A stretch of 64,000 nt of DNA from Sediminibacterium sp. (GCF_019264485.1 NZ_JAHVAA010000011.1:62001-126000); one strand, 5' to 3'; shown: positions 18,855 through 28,021, counted from the stretch's first letter. Notes: generated from the sequence alone by a model not told the origin. Numbers and translations: made by a program.

Positions 18855-20261
18855 TTAGGGTCTTTTAACGATTTGTGCTACCAGGTCTGCTTCAGTGGCC
18901 ACTTTGCCGCCAACATAAACGGTACCTCTCATTTCGCAGATACCACGGCGTATGGGTCCGGTGAATTCCATCTTTAATAACATGGTATCACCCGGACGAA
19001 CCATTTGTTTGAATTTACAGTTATCTATTTTGAGGAAATAAGTATCGTATTGTCCTTCTGGCATAGAGTTGATGCAAAGTATGCCACCTGTTTGAGCCAG
19101 TGCCTCAATCTGCAATACACCGGGCATAACAGGGTTGCCGGGAAAATGCCCCGGGAAAAACCATTCGTTGAATGTTACATTCTTTACACCTACAATATGG
19201 GTATCGGTTAATTCAATGATTTTATCAACGAGCAGGAAGGGATGACGATGTGGTAATGTTTTTTCAATCTTCTCCAAAGGAAAAATGGGAGGCATGGTGG
19301 GATCGTATACAGGCACATCTTTTACATGTTTGTTCTTTTTGATGTACTGTTTGATTTTTTTTGCAAACTCCACATTGCTGCTATGCCCCGGACGGTTAGC
19401 AATGATTCTTGCTTTGATAGGATACCCAATCAGTGCAAGATCGCCAACCACATCCAGTAATTTATGGCGTGCAGGCTCATTCGGAAAACGGAGTTCGAGG
19501 TTATTGAGGTAGCCTTCGCTTTTTACTTCAATCTTATCGCGTTTAAATACTTTGGCAAGTCTTGTCATTTCTGCATCTGTAATGGGTTTGTCCACTACTA
19601 CGATTGCATTGTTGATGTCGCCGCCTTTAATAAGATCATTATCAAGTAACATTTCCAGTTCATGCAGGAAACAGAAAGTACGGCAGGGTGCTATTTCTGT
19701 TTTGAAATCTTTAATGGTCTTTAAGCCGGCATGCTGTGTACCCAAAACAGGGCTGTTAAAATCAATCAACGTGGTAATCTGGTAATCGAGTGAAGGCAGG
19801 GCTACCATTTCCACCCGCTTGGCATCATCGTAATGATAAATATTTTCATCGAGGCTGTACCATGCTTTGGCCGCTTCCTGTTCCAGTACACCTGCTTTTC
19901 CAATGAGGTCAATAAAAGGAGCAGAACTACCATCCATGATAGGAATTTCGGGGCCATTCAGTTCAATCAACACATTGTCAACCCCCATACCTACCAATGC
20001 GGCAAGTACATGCTCTACCGTACTTACTTTGGCATCACCTACCTGTAAAGTGGTACCACGGCTGGTATCGGTAACCAGATCGCAGTCGGCTTTAATGATG
20101 GGCTGACCTGCCAGGTCTACACGCTGAAACTGTATACCAAAACCCGGATTGGCGGGTTTCAGGGTCATATCAACCAAAACACCGGTATGTAAACCTGTGC
20201 CGCTGATACTAACGGCACTGCAAAGCGTATGTTGTTTGTCGGGATTGAAGTTATTGTCCAT
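18855..20261 (-). CDS. lpxC/fabZ: Bifunctional LpxC deacetylase / FabZ dehydratase fusion
   Basis: A 468-residue fusion. Residues 1-300 are LpxC, the Zn-dependent UDP-3-O-acyl-GlcNAc deacetylase: STVEHVLAALVGMGVDN, EIPIMDGSSAPF, KLLDVVGDLALIG and RPGHSSN. Residues about 320-468 are FabZ: LPHRHPFLLVDKI carries the active-site His, and FPGHFPGNPVMPGVLQIEAL the catalytic Glu. The fusion is a known Bacteroidota arrangement linking lipid A commitment and 3-hydroxyacyl-ACP dehydration. It lies between lpxD and lpxA on the minus strand; the 127-bp gap to lpxD holds a small palindrome. Confidence 0.96.
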   Translation of the reverse strand: MDNNFNPDKQHTLCSAVSISGTGLHTGVLVDMTLKPANPGFGIQFQRVDLAGQPIIKADCDLVTDTSRGTTLQVGDAKVSTVEHVLAALVGMGVDNVLIELNGPEIPIMDGSSAPFIDLIGKAGVLEQEAAKAWYSLDENIYHYDDAKRVEMVALPSLDYQITTLIDFNSPVLGTQHAGLKTIKDFKTEIAPCRTFCFLHELEMLLDNDLIKGGDINNAIVVVDKPITDAEMTRLAKVFKRDKIEVKSEGYLNNLELRFPNEPARHKLLDVVGDLALIGYPIKARIIANRPGHSSNVEFAKKIKQYIKKNKHVKDVPVYDPTMPPIFPLEKIEKTLPHRHPFLLVDKIIELTDTHIVGVKNVTFNEWFFPGHFPGNPVMPGVLQIEALAQTGGILCINSMPEGQYDTYFLKIDNCKFKQMVRPGDTMLLKMEFTGPIRRGICEMRGTVYVGGKVATEADLVAQIVKRP

Positions 20262-20279
20262 GCTGTTGTTTTTTCCGGT

Positions 20280-20294
20280 GAACCCACTGGGTTC
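20280..20294. promoter_or_regulatory. Short palindrome upstream of lpxC-fabZ
   Basis: GAACCCA-C-TGGGTTC has perfect 7-bp arms. It begins 19 bp upstream of the lpxC-fabZ start, in the only sizeable gap within the lpx cluster. It could be an operator or a small mRNA hairpin. No regulator is known from this window. Confidence 0.3.
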
Positions 20295-20388
20295 CTAACG
20301 GTACTTATGATGCATAAATGATATCCATCACAAGTCCATGATGTAAAATATAGCGCAAAAATAAGATTTCAGGCGCTTAATTGATGTT

Positions 20389-21444
20389 TTAGGAGGCATT
20401 TACACGGTCGGCAAGCAGTTGTTCTACCAATTTTTCCAGTTCTTTAACCCTTTTTTCCAGATCAGGAAGGTTACGAAGATGGGCCTGGGCACGAAGTGAG
20501 CGGGTAAAATCATCGGCAGGTGTACCGGTTAAAGTGCGGTTGGGTTCCTTGATGGTTTTGGTGATACCACTTTGCCCGTTGATCTTGCTGCCATCGGCAA
20601 TGGTAATATGTCCGGCAATACCTGTTTGCCCGCCAATCATTACCGACTTCCCGATTTTAGTGCTTCCGCTTACACCTGTTTGAGCGGCGATAACGGTATT
20701 AGAACCTACTTCTACATTATGGGCAATTTGTACCAGGTTATCGATTTTAGAACCAGACCTGATAATGGTAGAGCCCATGGTGGCACGGTCGATGGTGGTA
20801 TTGGCGCCAATTTCAACATGACTTTCGATTATTACATTACCAATCTGTGGCACTTTTTTAAAACTGCCGTCTGCCTGTGGTGCAAAACCAAAACCATCAC
20901 TGCCAATAACTGTACCTGCATGAATCAACACATGATCGGCAATTATGCAGTCGTGGTAAATTTTTACACCTGCATGCAAAATCGTATGATCACCCACTTG
21001 CACATTATTACCCAGTACTACACCGGGAAATATTTTTACGTTATTACCAATTTTTACCTGCTCACCAATATGCGCAAAAGCGCCTATAAAAAAACCTGTG
21101 CCAATTTGTGCAGTCTTGGAAATATAACTGGGTTCCTGTATACCTGTTAACTGTTGTGTAGCCAATTCCTGGTACTTACCGAGCAGTGTAGCAAAAGCAG
21201 AATAAGCATCAGGTACACGAATAAGGGTATTGCTTACCGCCTGCTTTAAAATTAATGTTTCATTAATGATGATGACAGAAGCTTTGGTGCAATAAAGGTA
21301 TTCTTCATATTTAGGATTGGCCAGAAAAGAAAGCTGCCCGGCAACGGCTTCTTCAATCTTTCCAAAAGAAGTAACAGCAATATTGGCATCTCCCTCAAGC
21401 TTGCCATTGATCAACATTGAAATTTGTGCAGCGGTAAATTGCAT
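20389..21444 (-). CDS. lpxD: UDP-3-O-acylglucosamine N-acyltransferase LpxD
   Basis: A 351-residue protein starting at [19 protein letters not shown] (21444). The 20 extra residues of the longer ORF come from a palindromic repeat and are not native. The N-terminal uridine-binding domain (about 1-100) is followed by hexapeptide repeats (about 105-310) with the catalytic His region [20 protein letters not shown] and [11 protein letters not shown]-terminal coiled coil ([19 protein letters not shown]) builds the trimer. It adds the second acyl chain in lipid A synthesis and is the first of the three lpx genes transcribed. Confidence 0.95.
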   Translation of the reverse strand: MQFTAAQISMLINGKLEGDANIAVTSFGKIEEAVAGQLSFLANPKYEEYLYCTKASVIIINETLILKQAVSNTLIRVPDAYSAFATLLGKYQELATQQLTGIQEPSYISKTAQIGTGFFIGAFAHIGEQVKIGNNVKIFPGVVLGNNVQVGDHTILHAGVKIYHDCIIADHVLIHAGTVIGSDGFGFAPQADGSFKKVPQIGNVIIESHVEIGANTTIDRATMGSTIIRSGSKIDNLVQIAHNVEVGSNTVIAAQTGVSGSTKIGKSVMIGGQTGIAGHITIADGSKINGQSGITKTIKEPNRTLTGTPADDFTRSLRAQAHLRNLPDLEKRVKELEKLVEQLLADRVNAS

Positions 21445-21464
21445 ACAGCGTGATTTAGTCTTTA

Positions 21465-21530
21465 GTCGATAGTCCATGGTCCATAGTCCATGGTCCATGG
21501 TCAATTAACTATGGACCATGAACTATCGAC
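21465..21530. repeat. Intergenic palindrome of the GTCGATAG/CCATAGT family
   Basis: The left arm 21465-21487 pairs with 21508-21530 at 22 of 23 positions around a 20-nt loop. The arms are made of words such as GTCGATAG, TCCATGG and TCCATAGT. It lies between the HD gene stop (which it touches) and the lpxD start, so it may end HD transcription while sitting in the lpxD upstream region. Related palindromes occur at 34140-34226 and 39944-39983. Confidence 0.7.
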
Positions 21531-22744
21531 TACGTCAATAAACAAATGTAATTTTTTTTGACGGGTGCAGAAAGGTTTTGGTGAATCAGGGCATTATCAA
21601 CCTGCGATATATCTTTCACTTCACCATCCCTGAACAGTATATTGATGCGTTCATCAACCGTCTGGTAAAGGGTATTGGTGGCTTCACCCGTAAAACATAC
21701 ATAGTGAATATCTGCAAGTGCAATGCCAAACTGTGCTGAAGCCTGCTTTTCTTTGGATCTTACAAAATCATGGTCAAAAGTATCGGCCTGTATCCTCGAT
21801 TTGTAGAGCTGACGGTTTAAAAAACGATTACATAATAGAGACAATATCCTGTCGGGATGTTTGGCCCATCGTTTCAATGCGTGCATTATATCATGATCAT
21901 CGAGGGAGCAGAAAAGATCGAGGGTTTCATCATTCATTTGTCCATCAAAACTACCGAGGAAAAAATCGAGTGCCGACTGGGTTTGTAATGCGTTGTCGTT
22001 ATGGGTATAAATACTGCGAACCCTTTCCAATATTTTTACCAGCATTTTTTCGGCCGATAAAACTGTTTTATGGAGGTAAACCTGCCAGTACATCTGTCTC
22101 CTGGCCACCAGGAATTTTTCAACACTGTAAATACCTTTTTCTTCAATCATCAGCTGACCATTGTGTACTGTCAGCATTTTTAAAATACGGTCATAACCAA
22201 TTACACCTTCACTCACGCCACAGAAAAAACTGTCGCGGCTCAGGTAATCCATACGATCCACATCTAACTGACCACTGATTAGCTGGTGTAAAAAGGGTTT
22301 ATGGTATTGATCGGTGAAAATGGCAATAGCAAGTGAGAGTTGTTCGTTCAGGTCGCGGTTCATTTTCTGCATAATCTGTAACGACAGTTGTTCATGGTGT
22401 ACACCCTGAACAACCACATGTTCCAGTGCATGAGAAAAAGGACCATGTCCGGCATCGTGTAATAAGATGGCTGCTTTAACTGCAATTTCTTCTTCTGTTG
22501 AAATATCAATCCCTTTACTCCTCAGTTCATTTACCGCATTACCCATGAGATGATAGGCACCTAATGAATGATGCAAACGGGTATGAACGGCACCGGGATA
22601 TACCAGTTGTGCCATGGCCATTTGTTTGATACGACGCAGCCGCTGGTAATAAGGGTGTGAAATAATATCAAATATCAATGGGTGATTAATGGTGATAAAA
22701 CCATAAACCGGGTCATTGATGATTTTTCTTTTTTGCTCAGACAT
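21530..22744 (-). CDS. HD-domain phosphohydrolase (dGTPase-like)
   Basis: A 404-residue protein of the HD superfamily. Metal ligands are visible: H in HTRLHHSLGAYHLM, HD in LLHDAGHGPFSHALEH (about residue 100) and D in QLDVDRMDYLSRDSFF. The overall pattern is that of dNTP triphosphohydrolase-like proteins, conserved next to lpxD in many Bacteroidota. The substrate is not determinable here. It is divergent from porX, with a 205-bp shared upstream region. Confidence 0.88.
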   Translation of the reverse strand: MSEQKRKIINDPVYGFITINHPLIFDIISHPYYQRLRRIKQMAMAQLVYPGAVHTRLHHSLGAYHLMGNAVNELRSKGIDISTEEEIAVKAAILLHDAGHGPFSHALEHVVVQGVHHEQLSLQIMQKMNRDLNEQLSLAIAIFTDQYHKPFLHQLISGQLDVDRMDYLSRDSFFCGVSEGVIGYDRILKMLTVHNGQLMIEEKGIYSVEKFLVARRQMYWQVYLHKTVLSAEKMLVKILERVRSIYTHNDNALQTQSALDFFLGSFDGQMNDETLDLFCSLDDHDIMHALKRWAKHPDRILSLLCNRFLNRQLYKSRIQADTFDHDFVRSKEKQASAQFGIALADIHYVCFTGEATNTLYQTVDERINILFRDGEVKDISQVDNALIHQNLSAPVKKNYICLLT

Positions 22745-22910
22745 ACCTGTTGTTGATTTGTTAAATCGGCCGCAGGGGCAGTTGGCAAAAATACAAAGAG
22801 ATGATTGATATGCCGGAATGAAATAGATTTACGCCATAAAGCTGTCCTCAAACAGCCAGTGCCTATCGGAAATTGTTACTCATAACCATTTATTTGATTA
22901 TTTTGAACTG

Positions 22911-22928
22911 ATCCCGTCTGTACGGGAT
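22911..22928. promoter_or_regulatory. Operator-like palindrome upstream of porX
   Basis: ATCCCGT-ctgt-ACGGGAT forms perfect 7-bp arms 21 bp upstream of the porX ATG. It lies in the divergent gap between porX and the HD gene and could be bound by a regulator or fold in the porX leader. The regulator is unknown. Confidence 0.4.
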
Positions 22929-22949
22929 TGTAACAATTAAGCACTGCTT

Positions 22950-24509
22950 ATGCCACTAGCCAGCATTTTATGGGTTGACGATGAGATTGAAAGCCTGCAA
23001 TCGCAAAAAATATTCCTTGAACAAAAAGGATATACTGTTACCACATTAACCAATGGTTTTGATGCCATTGAATACGTAAAAAATAACCTGGTTGATGTGG
23101 TACTGATGGATGAAACCATGCCTGGCATAACCGGTCTTGAAACATTGGTACGAATTAAAGAAGTAAATGCAAATGTACCGGTAGTGCTTATCACCAAAAA
23201 TGAAACCGAGAACCTCATGAATGAGGCGATAGGCCGGCAGATCAGTGATTACCTGATTAAACCTGTAAACCCCAACCAGGTATTGCTGAGTTTAAAAAAG
23301 ATTATCGATAATAAAAGACTGGTTGCAGAAACCACTACCACTGCATACCAGCAACAGTTCAGGGAACTGTTTATGGCACTGAACGACAATCCTGATTTTA
23401 ACCAGTGGATGGAAATTTATAAGAAACTCGTTTACTGGGAACTGGAAATGGAGAAAAGCGACAGCCCTGAAATGCGTGAAGTATTTCAGGCACAGAAGCA
23501 GGAAGCCAATACGGAGTTTTTTAAATTTATCAGCAAACATTATGCATCGTGGATATCACCCAAGTCGAGTGCGTCTCCTATCATGAGTCACCAGTTATTT
23601 CAGTTTAAAGTATTGCCACATGTGGAGAAAGGGGTACCTACTTTTTTTGTGTTGATCGATAATCTCCGTTTTGATCAGTGGAAAGCCATACAACCCATAT
23701 TTGCAGAGAGTTTCAGGATACTGGAAGAAGAAACTTTTTATTCCATCCTGCCCACTGCCACACAGTATTGCCGTAATGCCATTTTCGCCGGTATGATGCC
23801 GATAGATATAGAGAAACAGTTTCCGCAATTGTGGAAGAATGATGATGATGAAGGAGGGAAGAATACTGAAGAAGAAACTTTTTTCAGGGCACAGTTAAAG
23901 CGACTGAAAAAAGATGATCTGAAAGTGAGTTATCATAAAATATTGAATCACCAGGACGGGCAGCAACTGGTAAACAATATCCATAACCTGATGCAGAACG
24001 ATTTGAATGTGATTGTGTACAACTTTGTAGATATGCTGAGCCATGCCCGAACAGAAATGGAAGTGCTGAAAGAACTGGCAAGCGATGAAGCCAGTTATCG
24101 CAGTCTTACCAAAAGCTGGTTTGAACATAGCCCATTACACCAGGCTTTAAAGAAAATAGCAGATAAGCCTATTAAAGTGGTATTGGCCACCGACCATGGC
24201 AGTGTAAGGGTAAAAACACCGCATAAAGTAATTGGTGATAAACAAACCACCACCAACCTCCGTTATAAACATGGCCGTAACCTTAATTTTGAAGCAAGGG
24301 ATGTATTGGCATTCAGGGATCCCAAAGAAGCGGGGTTGCCGGTGCCAAACGTAAATTCATCCTACATCTTTGCCAAAGAAGATGGCTTTCTCTGTTATCC
24401 CAATAATTATAATCACTATGTAAACTACTACCGAAATACCTTCCAGCACGGCGGAATCAGCCTGGAAGAAATGATAGTACCGATTATTAAGATGGTGAGT
24501 AAGTCGTAG
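22950..24509 (+). CDS. porX: PorX: receiver-PglZ response regulator of type IX secretion
   Basis: A 519-residue protein. The N-terminal receiver (about 1-120) has ILWVDDEIESL, the acceptor Asp in VVLMDETMPG and the Lys in YLIKPVN. A helical linker (about 125-200) leads to a PglZ/alkaline-phosphatase-fold domain (about 210-519) with FVLIDNLRFDQW, the nucleophile region PTATQYCRNAIFAGMMP (about 268-284) and the metal-binding TDHGSVR. PorX works with the PorY kinase in controlling T9SS genes. Length and both domains are as in the family. It is monocistronic and followed by a palindromic gap. Confidence 0.92.
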   Translation: MPLASILWVDDEIESLQSQKIFLEQKGYTVTTLTNGFDAIEYVKNNLVDVVLMDETMPGITGLETLVRIKEVNANVPVVLITKNETENLMNEAIGRQISDYLIKPVNPNQVLLSLKKIIDNKRLVAETTTTAYQQQFRELFMALNDNPDFNQWMEIYKKLVYWELEMEKSDSPEMREVFQAQKQEANTEFFKFISKHYASWISPKSSASPIMSHQLFQFKVLPHVEKGVPTFFVLIDNLRFDQWKAIQPIFAESFRILEEETFYSILPTATQYCRNAIFAGMMPIDIEKQFPQLWKNDDDEGGKNTEEETFFRAQLKRLKKDDLKVSYHKILNHQDGQQLVNNIHNLMQNDLNVIVYNFVDMLSHARTEMEVLKELASDEASYRSLTKSWFEHSPLHQALKKIADKPIKVVLATDHGSVRVKTPHKVIGDKQTTTNLRYKHGRNLNFEARDVLAFRDPKEAGLPVPNVNSSYIFAKEDGFLCYPNNYNHYVNYYRNTFQHGGISLEEMIVPIIKMVSKS

Positions 24510-24514
24510 GATGA

Positions 24515-24590
24515 AGCTGCTAGCTACGAGCTGCCAGCTTCTAGCTATTAGTAGTTTTCTGACTGGCAGCTAGCAGCTAGGAGCCAGAAG
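24515..24590. repeat. Palindrome built from AGCTGCTAGCT/CTGGCAG words
   Basis: AGCTGCTAGCT...GCCAG (24515-24536) mirrors CTGGCAGCTAGCAGCT (24563-24578), with a 7-nt insertion in the left arm and further AGCTTC/GAAGCT pairing outside. It lies in the 187-bp gap between porX and the next gene on the same strand. It may act as a terminator or mRNA-stabilising hairpin. No gene is visible in this gap. Confidence 0.55.
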
Positions 24591-24696
24591 CTGACGGCTT
24601 GATGTGAATAACTAATCCCCGTTGCCAAACGCCAAACCCTGCCTGAATGGTACATTTGCCCAGTTATTGTTTCATGTTTAACGACAGAAAATCAGG

Positions 24697-24969
24697 ATGA
24701 AATACACACAAACTACTTTAGACAAGTTGGAAGATATTCTTGGAGAATCAGCATATGTGGTGCGTTATGAGCGGGGTACTTTTCAAAGTGGGTGGTGCCT
24801 GCTGGAAGCCAAACGTATTGTAGTACTGAATAAGTTCCTGAATATCGAGGGTCGAATCAATACATTGATGGAGATTATACCACAACTCGCCATCGATTAT
24901 GATAAGCTCACATTAGAGTCACAAAAACTCTATGAGGAAGTGGTGAGAAAATCTGTTACCGAAGCCTGA
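24697..24969 (+). CDS. Conserved 90-residue protein of unknown function
   Basis: A small, compact protein (MKYTQTTLDKLEDILGESAY). It has a predicted alpha/beta start (YVVRYERGTFQSGWCLLEAKRIV) and two C-terminal helices. It has no signal peptide or membrane segment. Similar short proteins seem common in Bacteroidota, but I cannot name the family. It lies 55 bp upstream of a metallo-hydrolase gene on the same strand, possibly with its own promoter between them. Confidence 0.7.
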   Translation: MKYTQTTLDKLEDILGESAYVVRYERGTFQSGWCLLEAKRIVVLNKFLNIEGRINTLMEIIPQLAIDYDKLTLESQKLYEEVVRKSVTEA

Positions 24970-25012
24970 TTTTTTGCGGGAAATACGGTACTATGATCTG
25001 ACCATATTTCAA

Positions 25013-25020
25013 TAGATTTG
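25013..25020 (+). promoter_or_regulatory. TANNTTTG promoter box 4 nt before a GTG start
   Basis: TAGATTTG matches the Bacteroidota -7 consensus TANNTTTG exactly. It ends 4 nt (ACCT) before the GTG start of the hydrolase. If used, transcription would begin at or next to the start codon, giving a leaderless mRNA. A clear -33 TTG at the right distance was not seen. Confidence 0.5.
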
Positions 25021-25024
25021 ACCT

Positions 25025-25801
25025 GTGTTCATTCCAAAACTCTCCATAGAATTTTTAGGAACAGGTACCAGTAGTGGTGTACCCATGATCGGTTGCGATT
25101 GCCCGGTATGTACCTCAACCGATAAAAAAGATAAACGCTTAAGGAGCAGTATTCTTGTACAATCACCACAAACATCTCTTGTGGTAGATACAACACCCGA
25201 TTTCCGTTACCAGATGCTGCGTATCAATAACCGTAAGCTGGATGCGGTTCTGTATACGCATCCTCATAAAGACCATCTGGCCGGATTGGATGATATAAGG
25301 GCCTACAATTATTTTACAAAGAAACCGATGGATATTTATGCCAACAGGCTAACGGAGGAAGCATTGCGGCGCGATTATTATTATGCTTTTTCCGATACCA
25401 AATATCCAGGTGTTCCGGAAGTGAAACTTATTACCATCGATGAGAGTCCGTTTATAATTGGTGATATACCAGTATTGCCGGTGGAAGTATTGCATCATAA
25501 AATGCCGGTACTGGGTTTTCGTTTTGGCGATTTTACTTATATCACCGATGCCAATAAAATTGAAGAGAGGGAGAAAGAAAAAATCAAAGGGTCGAAAATA
25601 CTGGTGTTAAATACTTTACGGAAAGAAGCACACCTGTCTCATTTTACTTTGCAGGAGGCAGTTGACCTGGCTACTGAACTTCAGATACCCGAAGTATATT
25701 TTACGCATATAAGCCACCAGTTGGGAAAAAATACTGCTATCAATGCAGAATTACCCTCACATATGCAACTGGCATATGATGGGTTGAAACTGGAACTGTA
25801 A
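25025..25801 (+). CDS. Metallo-beta-lactamase-fold hydrolase (PhnP-like)
   Basis: A 258-residue MBL-fold enzyme. The N-terminal IEFLGTGTSSGVPMIGCDC and a CDCPVC cluster resemble PhnP-type phosphodiesterases. The metal motif is THPHKDHLAGLDD (HxHxDH), with later ligands in VEVLHHKMPVLGF, YITDAN and FTHISHQLG. PhnP acts on cyclic phosphodiesters in phosphonate breakdown; no phosphonate genes are here, so the substrate is open. The start is GTG at 25025, needed to include the first beta strand. Confidence 0.85.
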   Translation: MFIPKLSIEFLGTGTSSGVPMIGCDCPVCTSTDKKDKRLRSSILVQSPQTSLVVDTTPDFRYQMLRINNRKLDAVLYTHPHKDHLAGLDDIRAYNYFTKKPMDIYANRLTEEALRRDYYYAFSDTKYPGVPEVKLITIDESPFIIGDIPVLPVEVLHHKMPVLGFRFGDFTYITDANKIEEREKEKIKGSKILVLNTLRKEAHLSHFTLQEAVDLATELQIPEVYFTHISHQLGKNTAINAELPSHMQLAYDGLKLEL

Positions 25802-25829
25802 ATATTATTCATCACAAACAGAAGAAAGG

Positions 25830-25850
25830 CATACAATTTACCATTGTATG
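25830..25850 (+). promoter_or_regulatory. Hairpin that includes the start codon of the ComEA-like gene
   Basis: CATACAAT-ttacc-ATTGTATG has perfect 8-bp arms around a 5-nt loop. The last three bases are the ATG of the ComEA-like gene. In RNA this would hide the start codon and could limit initiation. Stability is modest because the stem is AT-rich. Confidence 0.45.
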
Positions 25851-26702
25851 AAAAACAGCTTGCGTCCTTACTTCAGCTTTACCAAAAAAGAAAGAACCGG
25901 AATTGTGGTGCTTGTCTGCATAAGTCTGGTACTTTTTTTTCTGCCACATTTTTTTCCTGCGAAAGAATTGCAAGTCACCGATATAACATTGAGCACAGGC
26001 CTGCAAACCTTAGCGGAACAGGAAAACAATTCAATAACTGAAAGAACAAACACTGCTGGAAGAGTGGTTGAATTATTTCCGTTTAATCCCAATACGATAG
26101 ATGCAGCCGTATGGATGCGTTTGGGTTTGGATGAAAAGCTGGCGCAACGTATCATTCATTACAGAAACAAGGGCGGCCGCTTTTACCGGGCAGACGATCT
26201 GAAGAAAATATGGGGACTTCAGCCTGAAAAAGCTGCCCGGCTTATTCCTTTTGCAGTGCTGCCAGAACAGGAGATAAAAACATTGCCTGCAAAAAAACAG
26301 GTTGCTGTGATTGATGTTAACACAGCAGATCTGAAAGATTGGGAATCGCTGCCGGGAATAGGAGAAACTTTAGCTGGACGAATCATCAAATACAGAAACC
26401 AGTCAGCCGGTTTTGCGCGGCTGGAAGAACTGGAGAATGTATTTGGTTTATCAGATAGTACATTGTTACTCATCAGGCCCTATCTGCAACTAAATGAAAA
26501 CAGTATTCAGAAATTGTCATTAAACAGGGCATCCGCGTATCAACTGATTCAAAAAGCCGCTCTTCCGGCAGAATTGGCGCGTGAAATTGTAAAAAAAAGA
26601 CAGGAAGAGGGCAATTACAGCAACTGGTCGGCACTGGAAGCCCTGTCTGGAATGAATAAAGTATTGCTGGAAGCCATCCGCAAAGCATTTATGTTGGAAT
26701 AA
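25848..26702 (+). CDS. ComEA-like membrane-anchored helix-hairpin-helix protein
   Basis: A 284-residue protein with a TM segment (about 18-36, GIVVLVCISLVLFFLPHFF) and three helix-hairpin-helix units. They are at about 82-130 (NPNTIDAAVWMRLGLDEKLA), about 160-215 (DVNTADLKDWESLPGIGETL) and about 225-284 (LNRASAYQLIQKAALPAELA). HhH units bind DNA backbone without sequence specificity. ComEA proteins do this at the membrane in natural transformation; in Bacteroidota, such proteins are widespread and a DNA-uptake role is plausible but unproven. It is followed by a gap with an operator-like site. Confidence 0.82.
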   Translation: MKNSLRPYFSFTKKERTGIVVLVCISLVLFFLPHFFPAKELQVTDITLSTGLQTLAEQENNSITERTNTAGRVVELFPFNPNTIDAAVWMRLGLDEKLAQRIIHYRNKGGRFYRADDLKKIWGLQPEKAARLIPFAVLPEQEIKTLPAKKQVAVIDVNTADLKDWESLPGIGETLAGRIIKYRNQSAGFARLEELENVFGLSDSTLLLIRPYLQLNENSIQKLSLNRASAYQLIQKAALPAELAREIVKKRQEEGNYSNWSALEALSGMNKVLLEAIRKAFMLE

Positions 26703-26769
26703 AAAACTGTTAAGACAAGAAGCTTTTTTGGATGGTATGCAGAAAAGACATTCTTTTGCACTGAAAACT

Positions 26770-26787
26770 AACAAACGGTCGTTTGTT
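26770..26787. promoter_or_regulatory. TetR-type operator candidate upstream of acyl-CoA dehydrogenase
   Basis: AACAAACG-gt-CGTTTGTT has perfect 8-bp arms and a 2-nt centre. Its form (ACNN...NNGT half-sites close together) resembles operators of TetR-family regulators of fatty-acid breakdown. It lies 66 bp upstream of the acyl-CoA dehydrogenase ATG. No TetR gene is in this window. Confidence 0.5.
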
Positions 26788-26791
26788 TTCA

Positions 26792-26832
26792 GAAGGTTGC
26801 CTTGATAACGATTGTTTAGTAGGGCAACCTTC
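26792..26832 (+). promoter_or_regulatory. 10-bp hairpin in the acyl-CoA dehydrogenase leader
   Basis: GAAGGTTGCC (26792-26801) is perfectly mirrored by GGCAACCTTC (26823-26832), 21-nt loop, then GTCTATTT. It lies 20 bp before the start codon. It could be the terminator of the ComEA-like gene, or an attenuator if transcription starts near the adjacent operator. Confidence 0.45.
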
Positions 26833-26852
26833 GTCTATTTAAACCTATAGCT

Positions 26853-27995
26853 ATGGAATTCAGGCCAACAGAACTTACAGAACAGGTAGCACAAACAGCA
26901 CGCGATTTTGCCCAGCAATATATACGTCCGCATTTGATGGAATGGGACGAGAGTCAGGAATTTCCGGTAACCATATTTAAAGAAATGGGTAAACTCGGAC
27001 TGATGGGAGTGCTGGTTCCGGAAAATTATGGTGGAGCAGGATTGGGCTATTTTGAATACAATGCTATTATTCAGGAGATATCCAAAGTCTGCGGATCGAT
27101 CGGGCTCAGCCTTGCAGCCCATAATTCCTTGTGTACCAATCATATTTTATCATTTGGTACAGAAGCCCAGAAAACTAAATGGCTGCCCAAACTGGCTACG
27201 GCTGAATGGATAGGCGCCTGGGGATTAACAGAACCCAATACCGGCAGCGATGCGGGTAATATGAAAACAGTAGCGGCGAAGGAGGGAAATGATTGGGTCT
27301 TGAACGGAACCAAAAGCTGGATCACGCATGGAAAGAGTGGAGATATTGCTGTTGTAATCTGCAGAACTGGTGAGCCCAGAACAAGCGGTAATTCAACTGC
27401 ATTTGTGGTTGAAAGAGGTACAGCAGGTTTTTCTGCGGGGAAAAAAGAAAATAAACTGGGTATGCGCGCCAGTGAAACTGCCGAAATGATTTTTGAAAAC
27501 TGCCGTATACCTGATGAAAACCGGCTGGGTGAAGTAGGGGATGGTTTCCGTCAGGCCATGAAAATACTGGATGGGGGAAGGATATCCATTGCGGCATTAT
27601 CTCTGGGCATTGCCAAAGGAGCTTATGAAGCGGCTATTCAGTATTCAAAAGAAAGATACCAATTCGATCAGCCCATCTGCAATTTTCAGGGTATCAGCTT
27701 TAAACTGGCAGATATGGCCACCGAGATCATGGCAGCCGAATTATTGATCTGGCAGGCCTGCGACCTTAAAAGCAGGGGGCAGAAAGTAACCAAAGAAGGT
27801 GCTATGGCCAAGTATTATGCCAGCGAAGTAGCGGTAAAAACAGCCACTGAAGCCGTACAGATTTTTGGCGGTTATGGCTATACAAAAGATTTTCCTGTAG
27901 AAAAGTTCTATCGTGACGCAAAATTGTGTACTATTGGAGAAGGAACTTCAGAGATACAGAAACTGGTTATCTCAAGAGAGGTTCTCCATAGTTAG
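26853..27995 (+). CDS. Acyl-CoA dehydrogenase
   Basis: A 380-residue flavoprotein of usual length. Visible features: WGLTEPNTGSDAGNM (FAD/substrate binding), the mid-domain KSWITHGKSGDIAVVICRTG, and the C-terminal block IFGGYGYTKDFPVEKFYRDA followed by GEGTSEIQKLVISREVL, where the Glu of GEGTSE is the likely catalytic base. It carries out the first step of beta-oxidation, or a related branched/short-chain step; exact chain length is not readable. A TetR-like operator precedes it and a strong terminator follows. Confidence 0.9.
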   Translation: MEFRPTELTEQVAQTARDFAQQYIRPHLMEWDESQEFPVTIFKEMGKLGLMGVLVPENYGGAGLGYFEYNAIIQEISKVCGSIGLSLAAHNSLCTNHILSFGTEAQKTKWLPKLATAEWIGAWGLTEPNTGSDAGNMKTVAAKEGNDWVLNGTKSWITHGKSGDIAVVICRTGEPRTSGNSTAFVVERGTAGFSAGKKENKLGMRASETAEMIFENCRIPDENRLGEVGDGFRQAMKILDGGRISIAALSLGIAKGAYEAAIQYSKERYQFDQPICNFQGISFKLADMATEIMAAELLIWQACDLKSRGQKVTKEGAMAKYYASEVAVKTATEAVQIFGGYGYTKDFPVEKFYRDAKLCTIGEGTSEIQKLVISREVLHS

Positions 27996-28021
27996 TCTCT
28001 TTTCGATTGCTTGCTTATATT

